Source of the DNA: Acanthacorydalis orientalis
Lineage: Eukaryota; Arthropoda; Insecta; Megaloptera; Corydalidae
Reading direction: 5' to 3'
DNA length: 64,000 bases
Assembly (NCBI GenBank): GCA_034766995.1
Contig: CM068313.1
Location: 35,672,496-35,736,495 of the forward strand
In this document: in pieces, positions 13,689-26,678 of the stretch
Layout: each line of letters starts with the position of its first letter
Position numbering within the stretch: the first letter of the stretch is position 1
The notes under the pieces: model-generated
Database searches by the model: none
Told to the model about the DNA's origin: nothing
Seen by the model: only the letters and a program-made list of their open reading frames with translations
Translations under genes and position numbers: made by a program

Positions 13689-14409
13689 ATTGTTATTAGA
13701 ATATACAAGAAATCTGAGTAGAAAATACTAATTTTGAAGAGAAACATTTTTAAAAAAAGTATTTGAAAAAAGTGATTACATTTTATTTTTTTTTTTGAAT
13801 GAAGAATTGAATCCATATTTTAATTCATAAAATTCGTATATTTGATATCAACAAAGTGAATTTACAAAAGAAGAATTATTTGTGTTAAAACATATTTTAT
13901 AATTTAGATCGAAACAAAAAGAATTTAATCCTACTATTATTATAGTTTTATTGAACAGTATTTTGTATTTTATCCAGTACTTAGGTACTCGTCATTGTAT
14001 TTGTACTGTATTGTGTTTGTGCAATAAAAGAATAATAGAAAAAAAAACTCATTAAACACAGATATATACAAGACAAATAAAGTAATACAAATTGATTATA
14101 TAATATCGCCAGTAAAATTTAATTATCGTTACCGATATACGATATTCTATTGAACATTGTTATATTTGTTTCGATAAAAATTGTTGTTCAATTCAGTAAA
14201 ACAGAACACGCTTGAAAGGCGTACACTTATTACATTGTTAGTAATAATTAATTGTATTTGGACATAATATATTTTGGATATAAAATATAAGCAGTAAATG
14301 TACAAAAAATCATATAAAATATAACAATATAAAAGCAAAAAACCTATTGTGAAAGGTTTTGAAATACGCAAATAAAAGCAGTCTATATTTTCACCTCACT
14401 CTCTCTCTT

Positions 14410-14411
<2 letters not shown>
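13683..14411. other. AT-rich unique DNA
   Basis: Nothing recognised. Confidence 0.6.

Positions 14412-14492
<81 letters not shown>
14412..14492. repeat. (TA)n microsatellite with short CT leader
   Basis: CTCTCTCTCTTTG precedes about 81 bp of TA; a smaller TA run follows at 14519-14537. Confidence 0.96.
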
Positions 14493-14496
<4 letters not shown>

Positions 14497-14890
14497 TGAA
14501 GTGAAATACAATATGTAAATATATATATATATATATAAACAAATATACATATGTTTTTATTTTTATAACATGAAATCTAAATTTAAACACCTGTAACATC
14601 ACGTTTTACTACGGCTGGAAAGAATATAATTACATAGAACAAATGTTTAACACGTACACAACCTGATGAAACGCTTGCAGTATGTACAGATATATTTCAA
14701 ATACAAGTTCAATTAATCATGTATGGTAATATAATTGTTATGTGATGTAGAAAAGTGCTATTCAAACCATGTATCAATAATGTATTTCGTTGCACAAATG
14801 CTAGGCAGAAAATAATTACTTTTGTATTTAATAGGATGAACGTGTTTGTAAGCGTGCCTTTTTATTTCGAATGATTTTTGTAATATTTAA

Positions 14891-15114
14891 TCCCTTAATG
14901 CACTCGACCGAGTTAACTCGGGTTCGAGAAATTTTTTATTTTCGCGCACCTGTTCCGTATGCATCCACTCAGTAGGGGAAAGTTGCATGTACACATTTTT
15001 TTGCAATTTTGTAACAAGATGTGTAAATGCTCTTCTGTGTACGATGAAAATAAAGAATAAAAAAAATGATGGATAAACGACCACTTTTTGATCTTTTATT
15101 GGTGCGTTAAGGGG
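14891..15114. mobile_element. piggyBac-like miniature element
   Basis: TTAA is present at both flanks (14887-14890 and 15115-15118). The terminal inverted repeats are TCCCTTAATGCAC on the left and, inward from the right, CCCCTTAACGCAC. The 224-bp interior is less AT-rich than its surroundings and contains the palindromic-looking GAGTTAACTC. No transposase similarity is visible in any frame, so this is a non-autonomous copy. Confidence 0.75.
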
Positions 15115-15423
15115 TTAATCTAGAGTTTGATTAATACACATTGTGAAGCTTTTTCGAACAGAAAAATGTAACGTTCTAAATTTAAATAGATATGAAACAA
15201 AATAAACATTAAGTTGAATAATTGTATTATATTTCTAATGGTTTAAATTGTAAGGGTAACATGTAGTTGCTAAAATCAAAATAGTGTTCGTTCTAGAAGA
15301 GATGACCGAGACGCATATCTTCAGATTATTCCAATCACCTATTAAAAAAAATTCAGTTATCTGGGATTTAGAATTAGGGATGCCATAGATAGACAGATAA
15401 AAAGACTTTCTTTTCTCTCTCTC

Positions 15424-15428
<5 letters not shown>

Positions 15429-15490
<62 letters not shown>
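15429..15490. repeat. (TA)n microsatellite with short CT leader
   Basis: TCTCTCTCTATG leads into about 62 bp of TA. Confidence 0.96.
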
Positions 15491-15494
<4 letters not shown>

Positions 15495-15695
15495 GAAAGT
15501 TATTATATTAAGTAAGAAATTTTATTTTAAATGTATACTTATTCTTTCTTTTAAAAGTATTATTATATTAATATCGATTGAATATTTAATAAACGGACTT
15601 TTTTGTTGAAGTTATTTTATTCTAAATGTTAATATTATTATGAAATTACCATCAATTTATAAAAACCCCAGAAAAGCCCTCTCTACCGATAAATG

Positions 15696-15698
<3 letters not shown>

Positions 15699-15765
<67 letters not shown>

Positions 15766-15824
15766 CTGTATCTATATATATATATATGTTTATATATATT
15801 ATATATATATAGATAGATATATAG

Positions 15825-15888
<64 letters not shown>
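15699..15888. repeat. Compound TA array, about 190 bp
   Basis: Two long TA runs flank a middle of GCTGTATC, GATAGATA and ATTATA variants. This is the largest AT-dinucleotide block in the window. Confidence 0.95.
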
Positions 15889-15890
<2 letters not shown>

Positions 15891-18800
15891 TATAAGTACA
15901 TTGTAAATGAATATTTTATCTACAAGAGAATTGATGTCGTGTATTTTGCTTTTTTCACTGTGACCTGAGGTTTACAGTTGAAACCAGCTTGGAAGTTTTA
16001 CAAATTGATAATAGAGCACATGGATTTTAAAATTAATTAGATACCTTACTGTATTGATTTTGTATTACGACATATGTTTTTTTTTTCGGGCAAAATAGAC
16101 ATATGTAGTTTTAGACATATAGATATATGTCTAAGAAAACACAAAGAAAATATCATTAACATGAAAATGTTCTGTTTGCCGTTGTATAATTTTATTTTTA
16201 TATTGATTTTTATTTCGCAGATTTTACACTTACAGTTTAAACAGTATAACTTACAGTTAAATCTTATATTATAGCTTTTATATCGATATAACTTTTATCA
16301 TTTCATTTATTTTTATATCATCGTTTAGAAAAATCTTATTTTGGTTCATAAAACAAATAATCGCACTGTTTTTCATTCATATACATTTTTTATACTCCAG
16401 AATAAAGATCGCACAATACAAGATGATGACTTTGTGTACTAGCGTAGACACTATCACCGACTGGTGATTGTGAGAGAGAATGAAATTATTATTTCTGAAA
16501 GTGGAAGTAGGATAGACAAGTAAAAGAACATGTATGTTTATATAATGTTCTGAAACTCATTGGGTTCAGTTATAAAAAGAAAACATTGCCCGAAGCCATG
16601 AAAATCGTTCAAACTGTGTGATTTTTTCGACGATAGAGAGCAGTTTTGTGTAACACTGGTTATACATTTCGAGATTGATATTCAAGAAAAGTTTGTTTTG
16701 AATTTAAAATATTTTATAAATAATAAATATGTAATTTTCACTATACATGGCTTTATCTAAATCTGATTTTAAAACATTATTTTTATATACTAACAGAATA
16801 AAATCGTAATAAAGAAAATAAAAATAAAAAAATCTATTCAGTATAAACATTTTTTTTAATAAATAAAATGTCTAATACAAATACTAAACATGCGTCTTCT
16901 AAAAGTATTCTTGTGACAATTGTTGATATTTATACACATTTTATTCAAGGTAGAGTATTATGTTTTGAATTAAAAGCTAAACTTGGAATGCTGTATAAAA
17001 TAGTAATTCTATCTAAATAATATTTCAATTTGCCTATACATTTTTTTTTAAAAAAAAGCAATTTGAAAGTGAAATTATCATTACATTGTATGGATAAAAT
17101 TTTAATTTTTTAATGTGAAACATTGCTGGTTTTTAAAAATTAATTGAATTAGGAATCAATAAAAGATTTGTTTTTATAATGAATGAAAAATATTCATTAT
17201 GGAAAAGAAAAATTAATGCGTGTGATGGTATTTAATACTAACAATAAAATAATACAAAATCATAATTTGATTTATTAGTTAATAATGAAAATATAACTAT
17301 AATCAAAAATGGAAAAGTTTTATTTTTACATTAAAATAAGTAGTAAACTCGATGAAACATCAAATCTTATTAAAGAATTCAATAGTTAAATAAAAACATA
17401 ATTTAACTTTTTTATAAAATTATTACAAAGATATTTAACATGGATTCATTTCGATATAAAATAAAATGAGAGAATATGTAGTGTATCATAGTTGTTACTA
17501 AAAATGTAAGCAAGTATATACTTGCAAAAAATTTAATAAAGAAGAGAATTGTTTCTAGAGTAATTCATTTATGTAGTGAAATTAGATTTTTTTTTGTCCT
17601 AAGATAAACAACGACTTGTGAACATCGCCAGCTAGTTTCACCCACGTTGTACGTTTCGCAATTCCACACGTCTTAAATTTATTGTCTATATGTGTATCTT
17701 GCTTCGTTCATCGTTCTTCAGACTTTTAAAATTATATAATATAAAAGTTATGGAAGTTTCACTCGTTCTAAATACGGTTTATAATATTGATATTGTTTTT
17801 ATAATTCATAAGTGTTATGAATGCAGACAAAGGCATACATATATATCAAGTTACATATTAAATACATATAAGTGGGTACGTTATCAGATGTAATAATTTC
17901 TTAGTCTTTTTTTTCGATTATAAAATTATATATTAAGTTAACCGTATATTATGAGTATTTTGATAGTAAAAATATTTGAAAGGCGTGTGTTTTATTTTTG
18001 AATATTATATATGTAGAATAAAAGAATATGCTATGAAAAGATTTATGTGTTTCATTGTACATTTTTAATTATATGTATTTCTGTGACCTACTTTTTTTAT
18101 TTAATTTTCGCGCCCACTCCATGGAAAAAGGCACACAAATAATGCCTTTGAAGTCGCATTATGTACACAGTGAAAAAGTGTAGTGTTTGAAAGAATTTAT
18201 TTGAATAAGATTAACCTCTGGTAATACAGGTATTTAAATGCAATTTTGTAGTTCATTGGTTGAACATTATATAATATTTCTTTTTTTTTTTAGATATAAA
18301 ATTATTAAATTATATGTCTTGCAATGTTATTATTACATTGTAATTATAACTGTAATGGACAGTGATTTCTTATATTTTCTTCAAAATACGGTGGTTTATT
18401 TTTAAGAGCTATATCACAATTTGATACAGATTTTAGACATTTTTTTCAGTAGTAGAGAAATATTTAGGTTAGTAATAAAATGTAGTGTCTATTTACGGAT
18501 TAGAAATTATTGTCTAGCTAATAATGAACAACCGTTTTTATGATCGGTGTCATTTAATATTTTTGTATTTTTCGACGAATCATGCATATACGCTTTCTAT
18601 ATAATCTGTATTTTAATATGGTATGAAAACTCACTTGAACTATAAACATATATTTCAAAACGAGTTTTTTTTTATTTTTTATTTCGATATGATTAGTTAT
18701 TTATAATCACATAATATATTTATGAAGCTGGTTTTATTTATAAAATTAATTTGAAATTTAAATAATTATTGCTCGAGTTTTTGATTAGTTTCATGGAACT

Positions 18801-19999
18801 GAATATTCAAAAATAATAAATTGTACACTTATTTTGTATACTAAGAGTATATTTCATAGTTTACACAGCAGATAGAATATATCAGACTAATCAACAAAAA
18901 TGTTTTTTTGTTCACCCTATTCACACTGTTTTGATTTCATTTTATATTTGCATATACATTTTCCGGTTAGTAAGATGTCCATGATGTTTTGATGATCTCC
19001 CAACTTGCAGATTCTTCTCTAATCTATTTTTTTTTTAGAAGGATTGGATATGATAATAGTCTGAATCCTTAAAAGGTGGTAAACACCGAGAGTGACAAAA
19101 TATCCTAGCTAAACTTTTGTCATAAAAAATTGTATACAGTTTATTAATAATTTTAATAACATGTAACACTTTTTCTTCTTGCCAATTTCAATTATCCTTC
19201 TTCGATATCTGCTTTCAAATCGTCCACTTAGGAGTAGTACTTTTTCGTACTGATAATTCGGTTGCAGATTATGAACTCATAGAGGATTCTTTTCCAGTCG
19301 GATTTAAACTCGGTCATTAACTGATTCAAATATAGGTCGTTTGGTTTAAGAAAAAGTAATTGTTCAACATACAATAAATGTTATAAAAAATATGTAAAAA
19401 TATGTTTTTTTCAATGTTGGGCTTAAAATATTGATTTGAAAAATACATTGAAAATACTTTTTATATTTAAATACTTTATATTTCAACATTATCGATTTCT
19501 ATGTGGCATTTTAATATTATTTTTTTAAATGTAAGAATAATGAATTTACTATCGATTCATGTCGATTAGCATTATCGATAAGGCAACTAATTAAATTTAT
19601 TGAATCGTACTGTATTTTTGTGAGTTAATTGTTAAGAGTTAATTGATTACTCTGTACAAACGAGTCTAACGATTCTTTTTTTTAAAAAAATTCACCTCTA
19701 TTCATTATTAAAATTATACATGCTTTAGTTAATGATATAATTGCTTTTCGCACTATTGAACCATATATTTGATGTTATCAACGAAATATCAAATCGAATC
19801 TTCATAGGAACAATGTGATTTATGCATGTGACGTAAAACACATTAATATGATACAATCATGGCATGTATTCGACGCTGACGGGACATTGTGTGCATTTGT
19901 AACTGACAAGTATTACGTTTGGAAATTTATACTTCAGTAGTGAAATTTGTCATGGTTATTTTACAGTCTTTATTGCGAGTTAAAAGGATTAGCTTTTTT
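15889..19999. other. AT-rich unique DNA, 4 kb
   Basis: The longest stretch without TA arrays or mobile elements. ATCACCGACTGGTGAT near 16455 is a 6-bp stem. The last 200 bp, up to the candidate micro-exon, are slightly GC-richer. No open frame looks real. Confidence 0.55.
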
Positions 20000-20002
20000 C
20001 AG

Positions 20003-20056
20003 TTAAAGAAGAATTGTGCACGGTCAAGGGCAAAAGATCATTTCAATATCGTCGGA
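20003..20056 (+). other. Candidate 54-nt micro-exon (speculative)
   Basis: A pyrimidine-rich acceptor (GCTTTTTTCAG, ending 20002) and a donor (GGA|GTAAGAA, intron starting 20057) bracket a 54-nt segment, a multiple of three. It is clearly less AT-rich than its flanks. Two of the three forward frames are open; one reads KEELCTVKGKRSFQYRR after two leading bases. I do not recognise the peptide. If real, it would place this part of the window inside an intron of a plus-strand host gene. Confidence 0.25.
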
Positions 20057-20107
20057 GTAAGAAATTGTAGTAGAATCTCGAATTTCGTCTTAAAGTATAC
20101 ATTGTAA

Positions 20108-20988
20108 CATTGTTTTTAGAGTTGAATTTATTTTTATGTTTATATACTTTGTGTTTATTGTATTTCAGTTTTCATTCAATAGTTAAATTTCTATAAAAGT
20201 AAATATACATTTGATTTTTTATTAAAAATTTTAAGTGGAATTAAATGCTTTAAAGTTTTAAATATAAAATGTGACGTTATTCATATATCTAAATTATTAC
20301 GTATTCGATAAAAAATATCAATTTTTTAAATATATTTAAAAATTGATCATAGTATGAATGTTAATATGTCAGAATTATATATTTGTAATTTAATTAGAGT
20401 ACAGTTGTGTCATTGTTTCGAAGTTTAAAGTATTTTTTGATGTAAAATGATTATTACGCTTATGAAATAAATTTCAATTTCAACCGAATTTTAAAATATT
20501 ATATTTTTTTGTTTTTACATAAGATTAATCATCACAGTAATTAAAAAAAAACCGAATTACTAAATTTATTATGAAGATACTATTAAACGTTTAACCAGGT
20601 TTTTTTTTAAAAAAATTAAAAATGTTAGACAATGATAATATTTTATCAAAAATGTCTCGATTAAAAACGTTAAAGTCAACTGTAAAAACCGCCTTTGTTT
20701 TCATTTAAAAGTTACTCTTGCGTTCATAAAAGTTTGTTAAGCACTGAGACAATATTGAAATGAAAAAGCTGGGAAATTTGTTCAAAACTGAAATAAAACT
20801 GATATATAAAAAAAATTTGAAGTTTGTTTATTACTAGAATAAAAGTTTTACCATTGAACTAAAATCCAGTTAATATGTTTGGCTGTTTTTCTTAGTTTGT
20901 GACTAAAGAAGTATTAAATAGATGATGCAGATGAAAACTTTGTAAAATGCAACTGTCATATTTTATAATAGCAGCAGTTAGACAGAAA

Positions 20989-20991
<3 letters not shown>
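20108..20991. other. AT-rich unique DNA
   Basis: Nothing recognised beyond T9A7 at 20600-20615. Confidence 0.6.
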
Positions 20992-21027
<36 letters not shown>

Positions 21028-21049
21028 CATATATATATATATATATATA

Positions 21050-21096
<47 letters not shown>
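20992..21096. repeat. Compound (TA)n microsatellite
   Basis: Three TA runs separated by ACATAT and ACACATAT, ending at the GC-rich patch at 21097. Confidence 0.95.
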
Positions 21097-21099
<3 letters not shown>

Positions 21100-21180
21100 G
21101 AGCTTCACCTCCCTGCTCGCTGCGCTCGTTCACCGTTCACTTGTCAGTTATAAACCTCTACATGTAACCGGTAAACATAT
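21097..21180. other. GC-rich patch beside a TA array
   Basis: GGGAGCTTCACCTCC followed by CTGCTCGCTGCGCTCG stands out sharply from the surrounding AT. CGAGCGCAGCGAG is partly palindromic. It starts where a TA array ends, like several transposon ends in the window, but I found no matching inverted end and cannot name it. Confidence 0.35.
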
Positions 21181-22511
21181 TTTTTAAATTCATGTATGTC
21201 TATATAATCATTCTCGTAGATATAAAAAAAAATAAAATAAATAAATAAAACTTAATAAGATTTTGTACCTTTGCAAAAAAGTTTGAAATTCTCTTTAGTT
21301 TATCAATTTTAGTGCAATTGATTTCGTTGTAACCTCATTGAATATAGTAATGTTTGTTTTATAGAATTTTTGTCGATTGAATTGATTGTAAACGGAAAAG
21401 CAATTAACGCTCAAATTAAGCAAAAAATGAAAGTATTAAATTTTTATAAACAGTATGAAGTGATAGGCGAATCGACCACATGTTTTACAACGTAATAAAC
21501 ACGATTTTGAATTATTTCGAATTGTGATTATGTGTTGAAAGTCAGATGAAATATTAGTGGCGTTTTATTTAGACACAAATGTCAGTTCGGTATGAAAGGT
21601 TATTGATGAGCTAGCACATCGATTGACAGCAAATGAGCGCAGTAACTGGTGAATAACTGGTAAAATCACTGCTACTCGTTACAATAATTTGCTGTTGGAA
21701 ACAGAACAAAAGGCATGAAAGACATATCGGAAACTCCACCTTACTGTAGTAATTGTTGACATTTCAGAGTTCGTTTCCAATATTTTATGATCGCAAAATA
21801 AATTAATTGCTTCGTAATAAATTATCTTGTTGATTACTTGACCTTTTCGAAACAATCAAATTTATTGCGTTTCGTAATCATTGGTTTTTTTAAATTGTAT
21901 TTTTCCGAACAAAAAATTCAAAAAATTGTATGTATATATATATATACACACACATACATACATACATACATACATACATAATATACATGTATGAATACGT
22001 ATAACCAGAAAATGTATAATTTGATTAATTATATCGATTAATATGTTCGATTTGAAATAATGAACATTTATATAAAATATGTGGTTAAAATTTGAATATA
22101 AAAGAATTGAAAATAGACAATTACGTTAGTTATTTTTTTTTTTAAATTTTAAGCTAATAATTTTTATTAGTAAAAAAGTATGCATGTTTATAAAGAAATA
22201 TGATGATAAAGTTGATGCTCTTTACAAGACAAGTGTACTAGCAATTCAGCATTTTTTTTATTTTCAACCATCTTACATTAAATACTTGACTTATTTCAAA
22301 TTACTTTTTTTTATTATTAAACAATCCATGTGAATAGATGTCCTAGTCAATCACAAATGATAAATGGACTATCTTGAATGTAAATTAGCTACATGTACCC
22401 TTTTTTTGTGAGCTCGATTTAAAACAAGTATACTTGACAGCTTTGTGTTGGTTTAAAGAATATATATGTTTGAACTTCCCATGTACATACTGTGTTGTTT
22501 TGTTCTCCGAC

Positions 22512-22512
<1 letters not shown>
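21181..22512. other. AT-rich unique DNA
   Basis: 21430-21760 is mildly GC-richer with no open frame. Confidence 0.55.
21931..21982. repeat. (TA)n(CA)n(CATA)n microsatellite
   Basis: Short TA, short CA, then about seven CATA units. Confidence 0.94.

Positions 22513-22559
<47 letters not shown>
22513..22559. repeat. (TA)n microsatellite
   Basis: About 47 bp. Confidence 0.96.
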
Positions 22560-22564
<5 letters not shown>

Positions 22565-22730
22565 GTTTTAAAATATATGATAGTCAAACTAATTAAAAGT
22601 TTAATTTTGTAAAATGTACTTTATTGAGTTCAAAATCTTTCAGTTTTGTTATATTGGAGTCGTATTTTATTTAAAATGAAACTTTTTAAATTAAATACAT
22701 ATACTTGTTTACACACACATACACTTATAA

Positions 22731-22832
<102 letters not shown>

Positions 22833-23345
22833 ATAGCTTCTCCTTGAAACATTTAAAATTGATTGTTATTATTACTTAAATTTTCTTTGATTTAACATTC
22901 AGTACTATGTTTAGTTTTATAAGTAAATGTTGATTCTTTTTTGCTTTCTGCTTTTGTTTGTTCTGATTTTATTTTTTACTGACATCTTTATGTAGTAACT
23001 CGATAATGTTATTAAAATTAATTTAAAGCAATAAACAATTGGTGGAAAAACGATTATTTAGTTTTCGAACGGGAAATAATATATAAAGAATATTTTCAGA
23101 TAAAAATTTTAATATAAAAGTGTCACTTTCGTCCGTTAATTGGATTATAAATTGGTACATTATTTATACATAATTCTTTAATTTTTGTGATTTAAAAGTG
23201 AAAGTTTACTGCACATCTGCTGCAAAATGAAATATACAAAGTTACTGTTGTGAATAAGTGTGTTTAATATTGATTTCAAATGTGAAATGTTAAGTGTGTT
23301 ATTAAACCGCATCAATTTTATTGGATATTGGTAAGAAATTGTCAA

Positions 23346-23415
23346 ATGAAGGAACACGCCATGAGGGTGTTTGGATGTCGTTGGTCTTTTTGGAATTTTA
23401 CACCTAGTCTTACTG
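23346..23415 (+). other. Candidate first coding exon (speculative)
   Basis: An ATG at 23346 opens a frame whose codons are visibly GC-richer than the flanks, including MRVFGCRWSFWNF. The frame runs to ACTG|GTATGT at 23415/23416, which fits a 5' splice donor; without splicing it stops four codons later. I recognise no protein family. The call rests only on local composition, the ATG and the donor, so it may be chance. Confidence 0.2.
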
Positions 23416-23476
23416 GTATGTATTAATTACTGAATTATTTTCAATATTTGAAAACTTAAATGTATATATATATATA

Positions 23477-23650
23477 GGGTGATTCAACTTCGGTTTCCAC
23501 ATGGAAATAAAGAATTAAAAATAAATATGTTATCCCCCATTTAGTATTTTAGTTCAATTGTATTTTAGTTTTGTATTGAATTAAAATAATAAATAAAAAA
23601 ATAACATTTCTTTTTTAATCCTTACGTCCTCAATACTTCTTTTATAATAT
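23477..23650 (-). mobile_element. GGTGATTCAA-ended miniature element, decayed copy
   Basis: The left end GGGTGATTCAACTTCGG follows a TA dinucleotide at the edge of a short TA array. The next 120 bp match the right arm of the copy at 27871-28052 in inverted orientation, sharing CATTTAGT.TTTTAGT.CAATT and a later AATACTTC. The distal end is eroded, so the right boundary is approximate. Flanking TA points to the Tc1/mariner superfamily. Confidence 0.6.
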
Positions 23651-23872
23651 TTTTCGATGAAACAATAAAAATATCAATACTCAGAAAATAATCAGTTTGA
23701 TAATTTCTCTAATTTTTTTTTACAATATTGATTTATATTTGGATTTAAACTTTTTGTTGTTTAGTCGAATATCTAAAGTTGCAGTTAATTGACTCCTATT
23801 TTATTATTTATTTCTACCAAAGTTGGAAATCTAGTTTCAAAATGTCAATAATATAGTTCTGACATTGTGGCT

Positions 23873-24130
23873 ATAATTCATTTTCAGATACATTTTTCAT
23901 GCATTCCATAAACCATAAAACGTTTCCGATTAAAAATTTTCAATAATTGATTATTGATCATTTTTTAATTTACTTGTGCGAATTTCAATAGCAATTTCGT
24001 CATAGTCAGGGGGCCGAGGTATTGAGAAATCCAAATTTTCTGTAACTTTATGTAATTATATATTATATAATAAATAATGTTCTTCTGTAACGCTCTGAGG
24101 ATGATGTTTGTTTAGATTCAGTAATAATAA
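23873..24130. repeat. Foldback repeat family, copy 3 (decayed)
   Basis: The left part (CATGCATTCCATAAACC, then AAAAATTTTCAATAATTGAT) aligns with the copies at 5314 and 32521. The central GCTCTGAGGATGATG matches GCTCTGAAGATATGA in the 32.5-kb copy. The right arm is degraded, so the end is approximate. Confidence 0.5.
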
Positions 24131-25483
24131 AATTTATCCTGCTAAAGTTTACAATTGTTATTTTTATTGAAATAAAAACACTTTTATGAAATTTATTTTG
24201 ATGACTAAAATTATTAAAATTATATAAAGCATTATTCGTACAGTTTTCAGTAATAAAGGCAATACTACAGAAATTAAATTTCTCTTATTTTTATTCATGC
24301 CAACTCGTTTTTTTTTGCAAACGAGTGATATAATGGCGTTCTATGAATATTTAATGTTGTACTTACTTTTTGTGCATTGATTTTCATCCTCAATTACAGA
24401 GTGTGCTCCAATAAACCTTTTATATCGATATTTCGATATAAAACATTGAATGAACACAGAAATGTAATTGTAGTAAACAGTTCGAGATAGAATATTGACT
24501 TTTAATTATATATCTGCGGTAAATACACCGCGTATCTGCTCATTACATGTCTGTACGCATTTCGATATATTTGAACGAGCAGATTTTGAAAATTATGGTA
24601 TGAGTTATGAAGTGGAATGAAAAACATGTATTTAAATTTAATTACGTTTTTTTATGTTAATTCTCCTATAATTATTATGTCATTTTTATTCATTATAATT
24701 ATTATTTACTCATTTTAATGAGTATTCAATAAAATATAATAAAATGTTGTTTAACTGATGATTTCGTATTTACTTATACCTATTTTTTTATAATTTTATT
24801 TTGTTAAGACATTCTGTTCACATAGTTCTATTTTTCTAATTTTAAGTAAAGATGACAATGAAATAGGTTTTAGTTCTATAAAAAGTTCTTCATGAAAGTG
24901 ATTTACTTTGGATTTTGCATTCGTGCGACGCGCTCGTTATTATGCTGAAGAAGAATCGTTTGTGCATTAAGGCAAACTTTTCAATTTCGTGCCTCAATTT
25001 CGTCAAAGTGTTATTGGTAAATCTTGTTAGTAGTTAGTCGTTACGCATGCCGTTTTGTTTTATTTTTATCCTACTTTATTGGATGTTCATCTTAATATAA
25101 TAAGAACGGATTAATTGGTTTTTAGAGAAGATAATTTCTACGCCTGTGTTTTAAGGAAGGCGTTTTTTTTTGTTTTTCGTTAAACGTTTAAATATATTTT
25201 TTTTGTTTATTTTATATACTGAGTTTTTCTTTAGTGAACAGACCCGTAAATAATAAAGCTTTTTAAATAGAATAAGACTGTATCTACTGAAGATAAACTC
25301 GCCACATGAAAACAATAAATAAAATTATTTAATATTAGTAATTGTAGTATTATGTAAAATAAGTTTTATAACTATTTGTTTTTTAATCGGGGGGTTAATG
25401 TTGATTGTATATATTTGTGTTTATTTGTAATTATTTCAAAATAAGTTCCGAAAACAATTATGAATTAAAATGTTTCTTGAATA
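24131..25483. other. AT-rich unique DNA
   Basis: GTGCGACGCGCTCG at about 24922 is a local CpG patch; short frames around it match nothing I know. Confidence 0.55.
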
Positions 25484-26048
25484 TTAGGTTGGTAGGAAAA
25501 TAATTTCGGTTTAGGACCTTCAAATTCATATACATTTTTCTTCATTAGCTGTTTTAAGTGGTTCAAAACTGTTCGATGACTAACGTCTAACTTTTATGTA
25601 AGCTCTCGAATTATTGTGTTTAGTTCTGATTCAACTAACGTCTTCAGTTGGTCGTTATAAACTAAAGAAAAACGCTCGCGACCTTCTTCATCTTCAAGGC
25701 TATTATCCCCAGTATGAAATTTTTGGATCCACCATTGCACTGTACGTTCCTTAACAGTACCCACACCAAGAGTATCGGTTAGTTTACGAGCAGCTTCTGT
25801 TGCTTTACCATCCGTTTTGAACTCATACACAAAATTGCTCTTATTTGCTTCTTTTCCATTTTTAATTCAGTAGCCTAATTTGAAGCAAAATTAATAATAA
25901 AACCAATGTCGATATTACCAAAATATAGACCGAAAAATGCGCTTTAAATTAATATTAATATGAACACAATAAAATGATACGTTCATTGAAAAAAATTAAT
26001 GTTAGAATTAAGAAAACAAAAACCGCAATTATTTTCCTACTAACCTAA
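25484..26048 (-). pseudogene. Internally deleted mariner element with transposase DNA-binding domain
   Basis: The inverted termini TTAGGTTGGTAGGAAAATAA (left) and, from the right, TTAGTAGGAAAATAATTGCGG-type sequence are flanked by TA. On the minus strand, 25830-25594 encodes a mariner N-terminal helix-turn-helix segment, with EAARKLTDTLGVGTV, RTVQWWIQKFHTGD and LVESELNTIIRELT. The start MEKKQIRAIL (about 25870) lies one frame away, so a frameshift breaks the N-terminus. After a stop, the second helix-turn-helix (VSHRTVLNHLKQL) follows and the reading runs directly into the terminal repeat. The whole DDD catalytic domain is missing. The copies at 51721 and 57934 share this structure, so the deletion came before amplification. 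Confidence 0.88.
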
Positions 26049-26647
26049 TACATACGTTAATAACATATATACATATACATGACCTATAATAAAACGAGAA
26101 GTATTTTAATTACAAAACGTTAATAATAGTCGTGATGCGCATAATTATTTCCTCTAGGAAGACACTAATTTTCTGCACAGATTTTGATGTATTCTGATGA
26201 TCATCACTTTAGGATACAAAATTCCAAACGTTTGCGTGCTGAATGTAATATACTACACAGATAACACTTTATAATATCATGTTTGCCTAAGGATAATTTA
26301 AGAATATTAATTATGCATTTATCATTAACTTTCGAATTCACATACCGCCTCTTTTCCTTATGTTATAAATATTCAGATTAATACGCTACAGAAATATTTA
26401 TGCGCTATAAACAATTTTAATAACATTGACGAATCAACATTTTAATAACTATTCATATAAAAATAGAATAATGTTGTAGTGAAATTTTAAAGACTTGATT
26501 TCTAAAAAAATATTTCTTTTTTTGTATTTATGAAATTGTTTCGAAATTAGAATCAATTTTAGAACATTAAATTTGTAACACATGGAAGTTCTTTTATACT
26601 CTTTCTCTCTCTCTCTCTCTCTCTCTCCGTTACACACACATACACAA

Positions 26648-26678
<31 letters not shown>

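Noticed and set aside
25380..25400. GGGGGGTTAA as another piggyBac-like end
   Set aside because: No partner end or matching inverted sequence was found nearby.
25484..25490. TTAGG as a telomeric repeat unit
   Set aside because: TTAGG occurs singly as the start of mariner termini, never in tandem.
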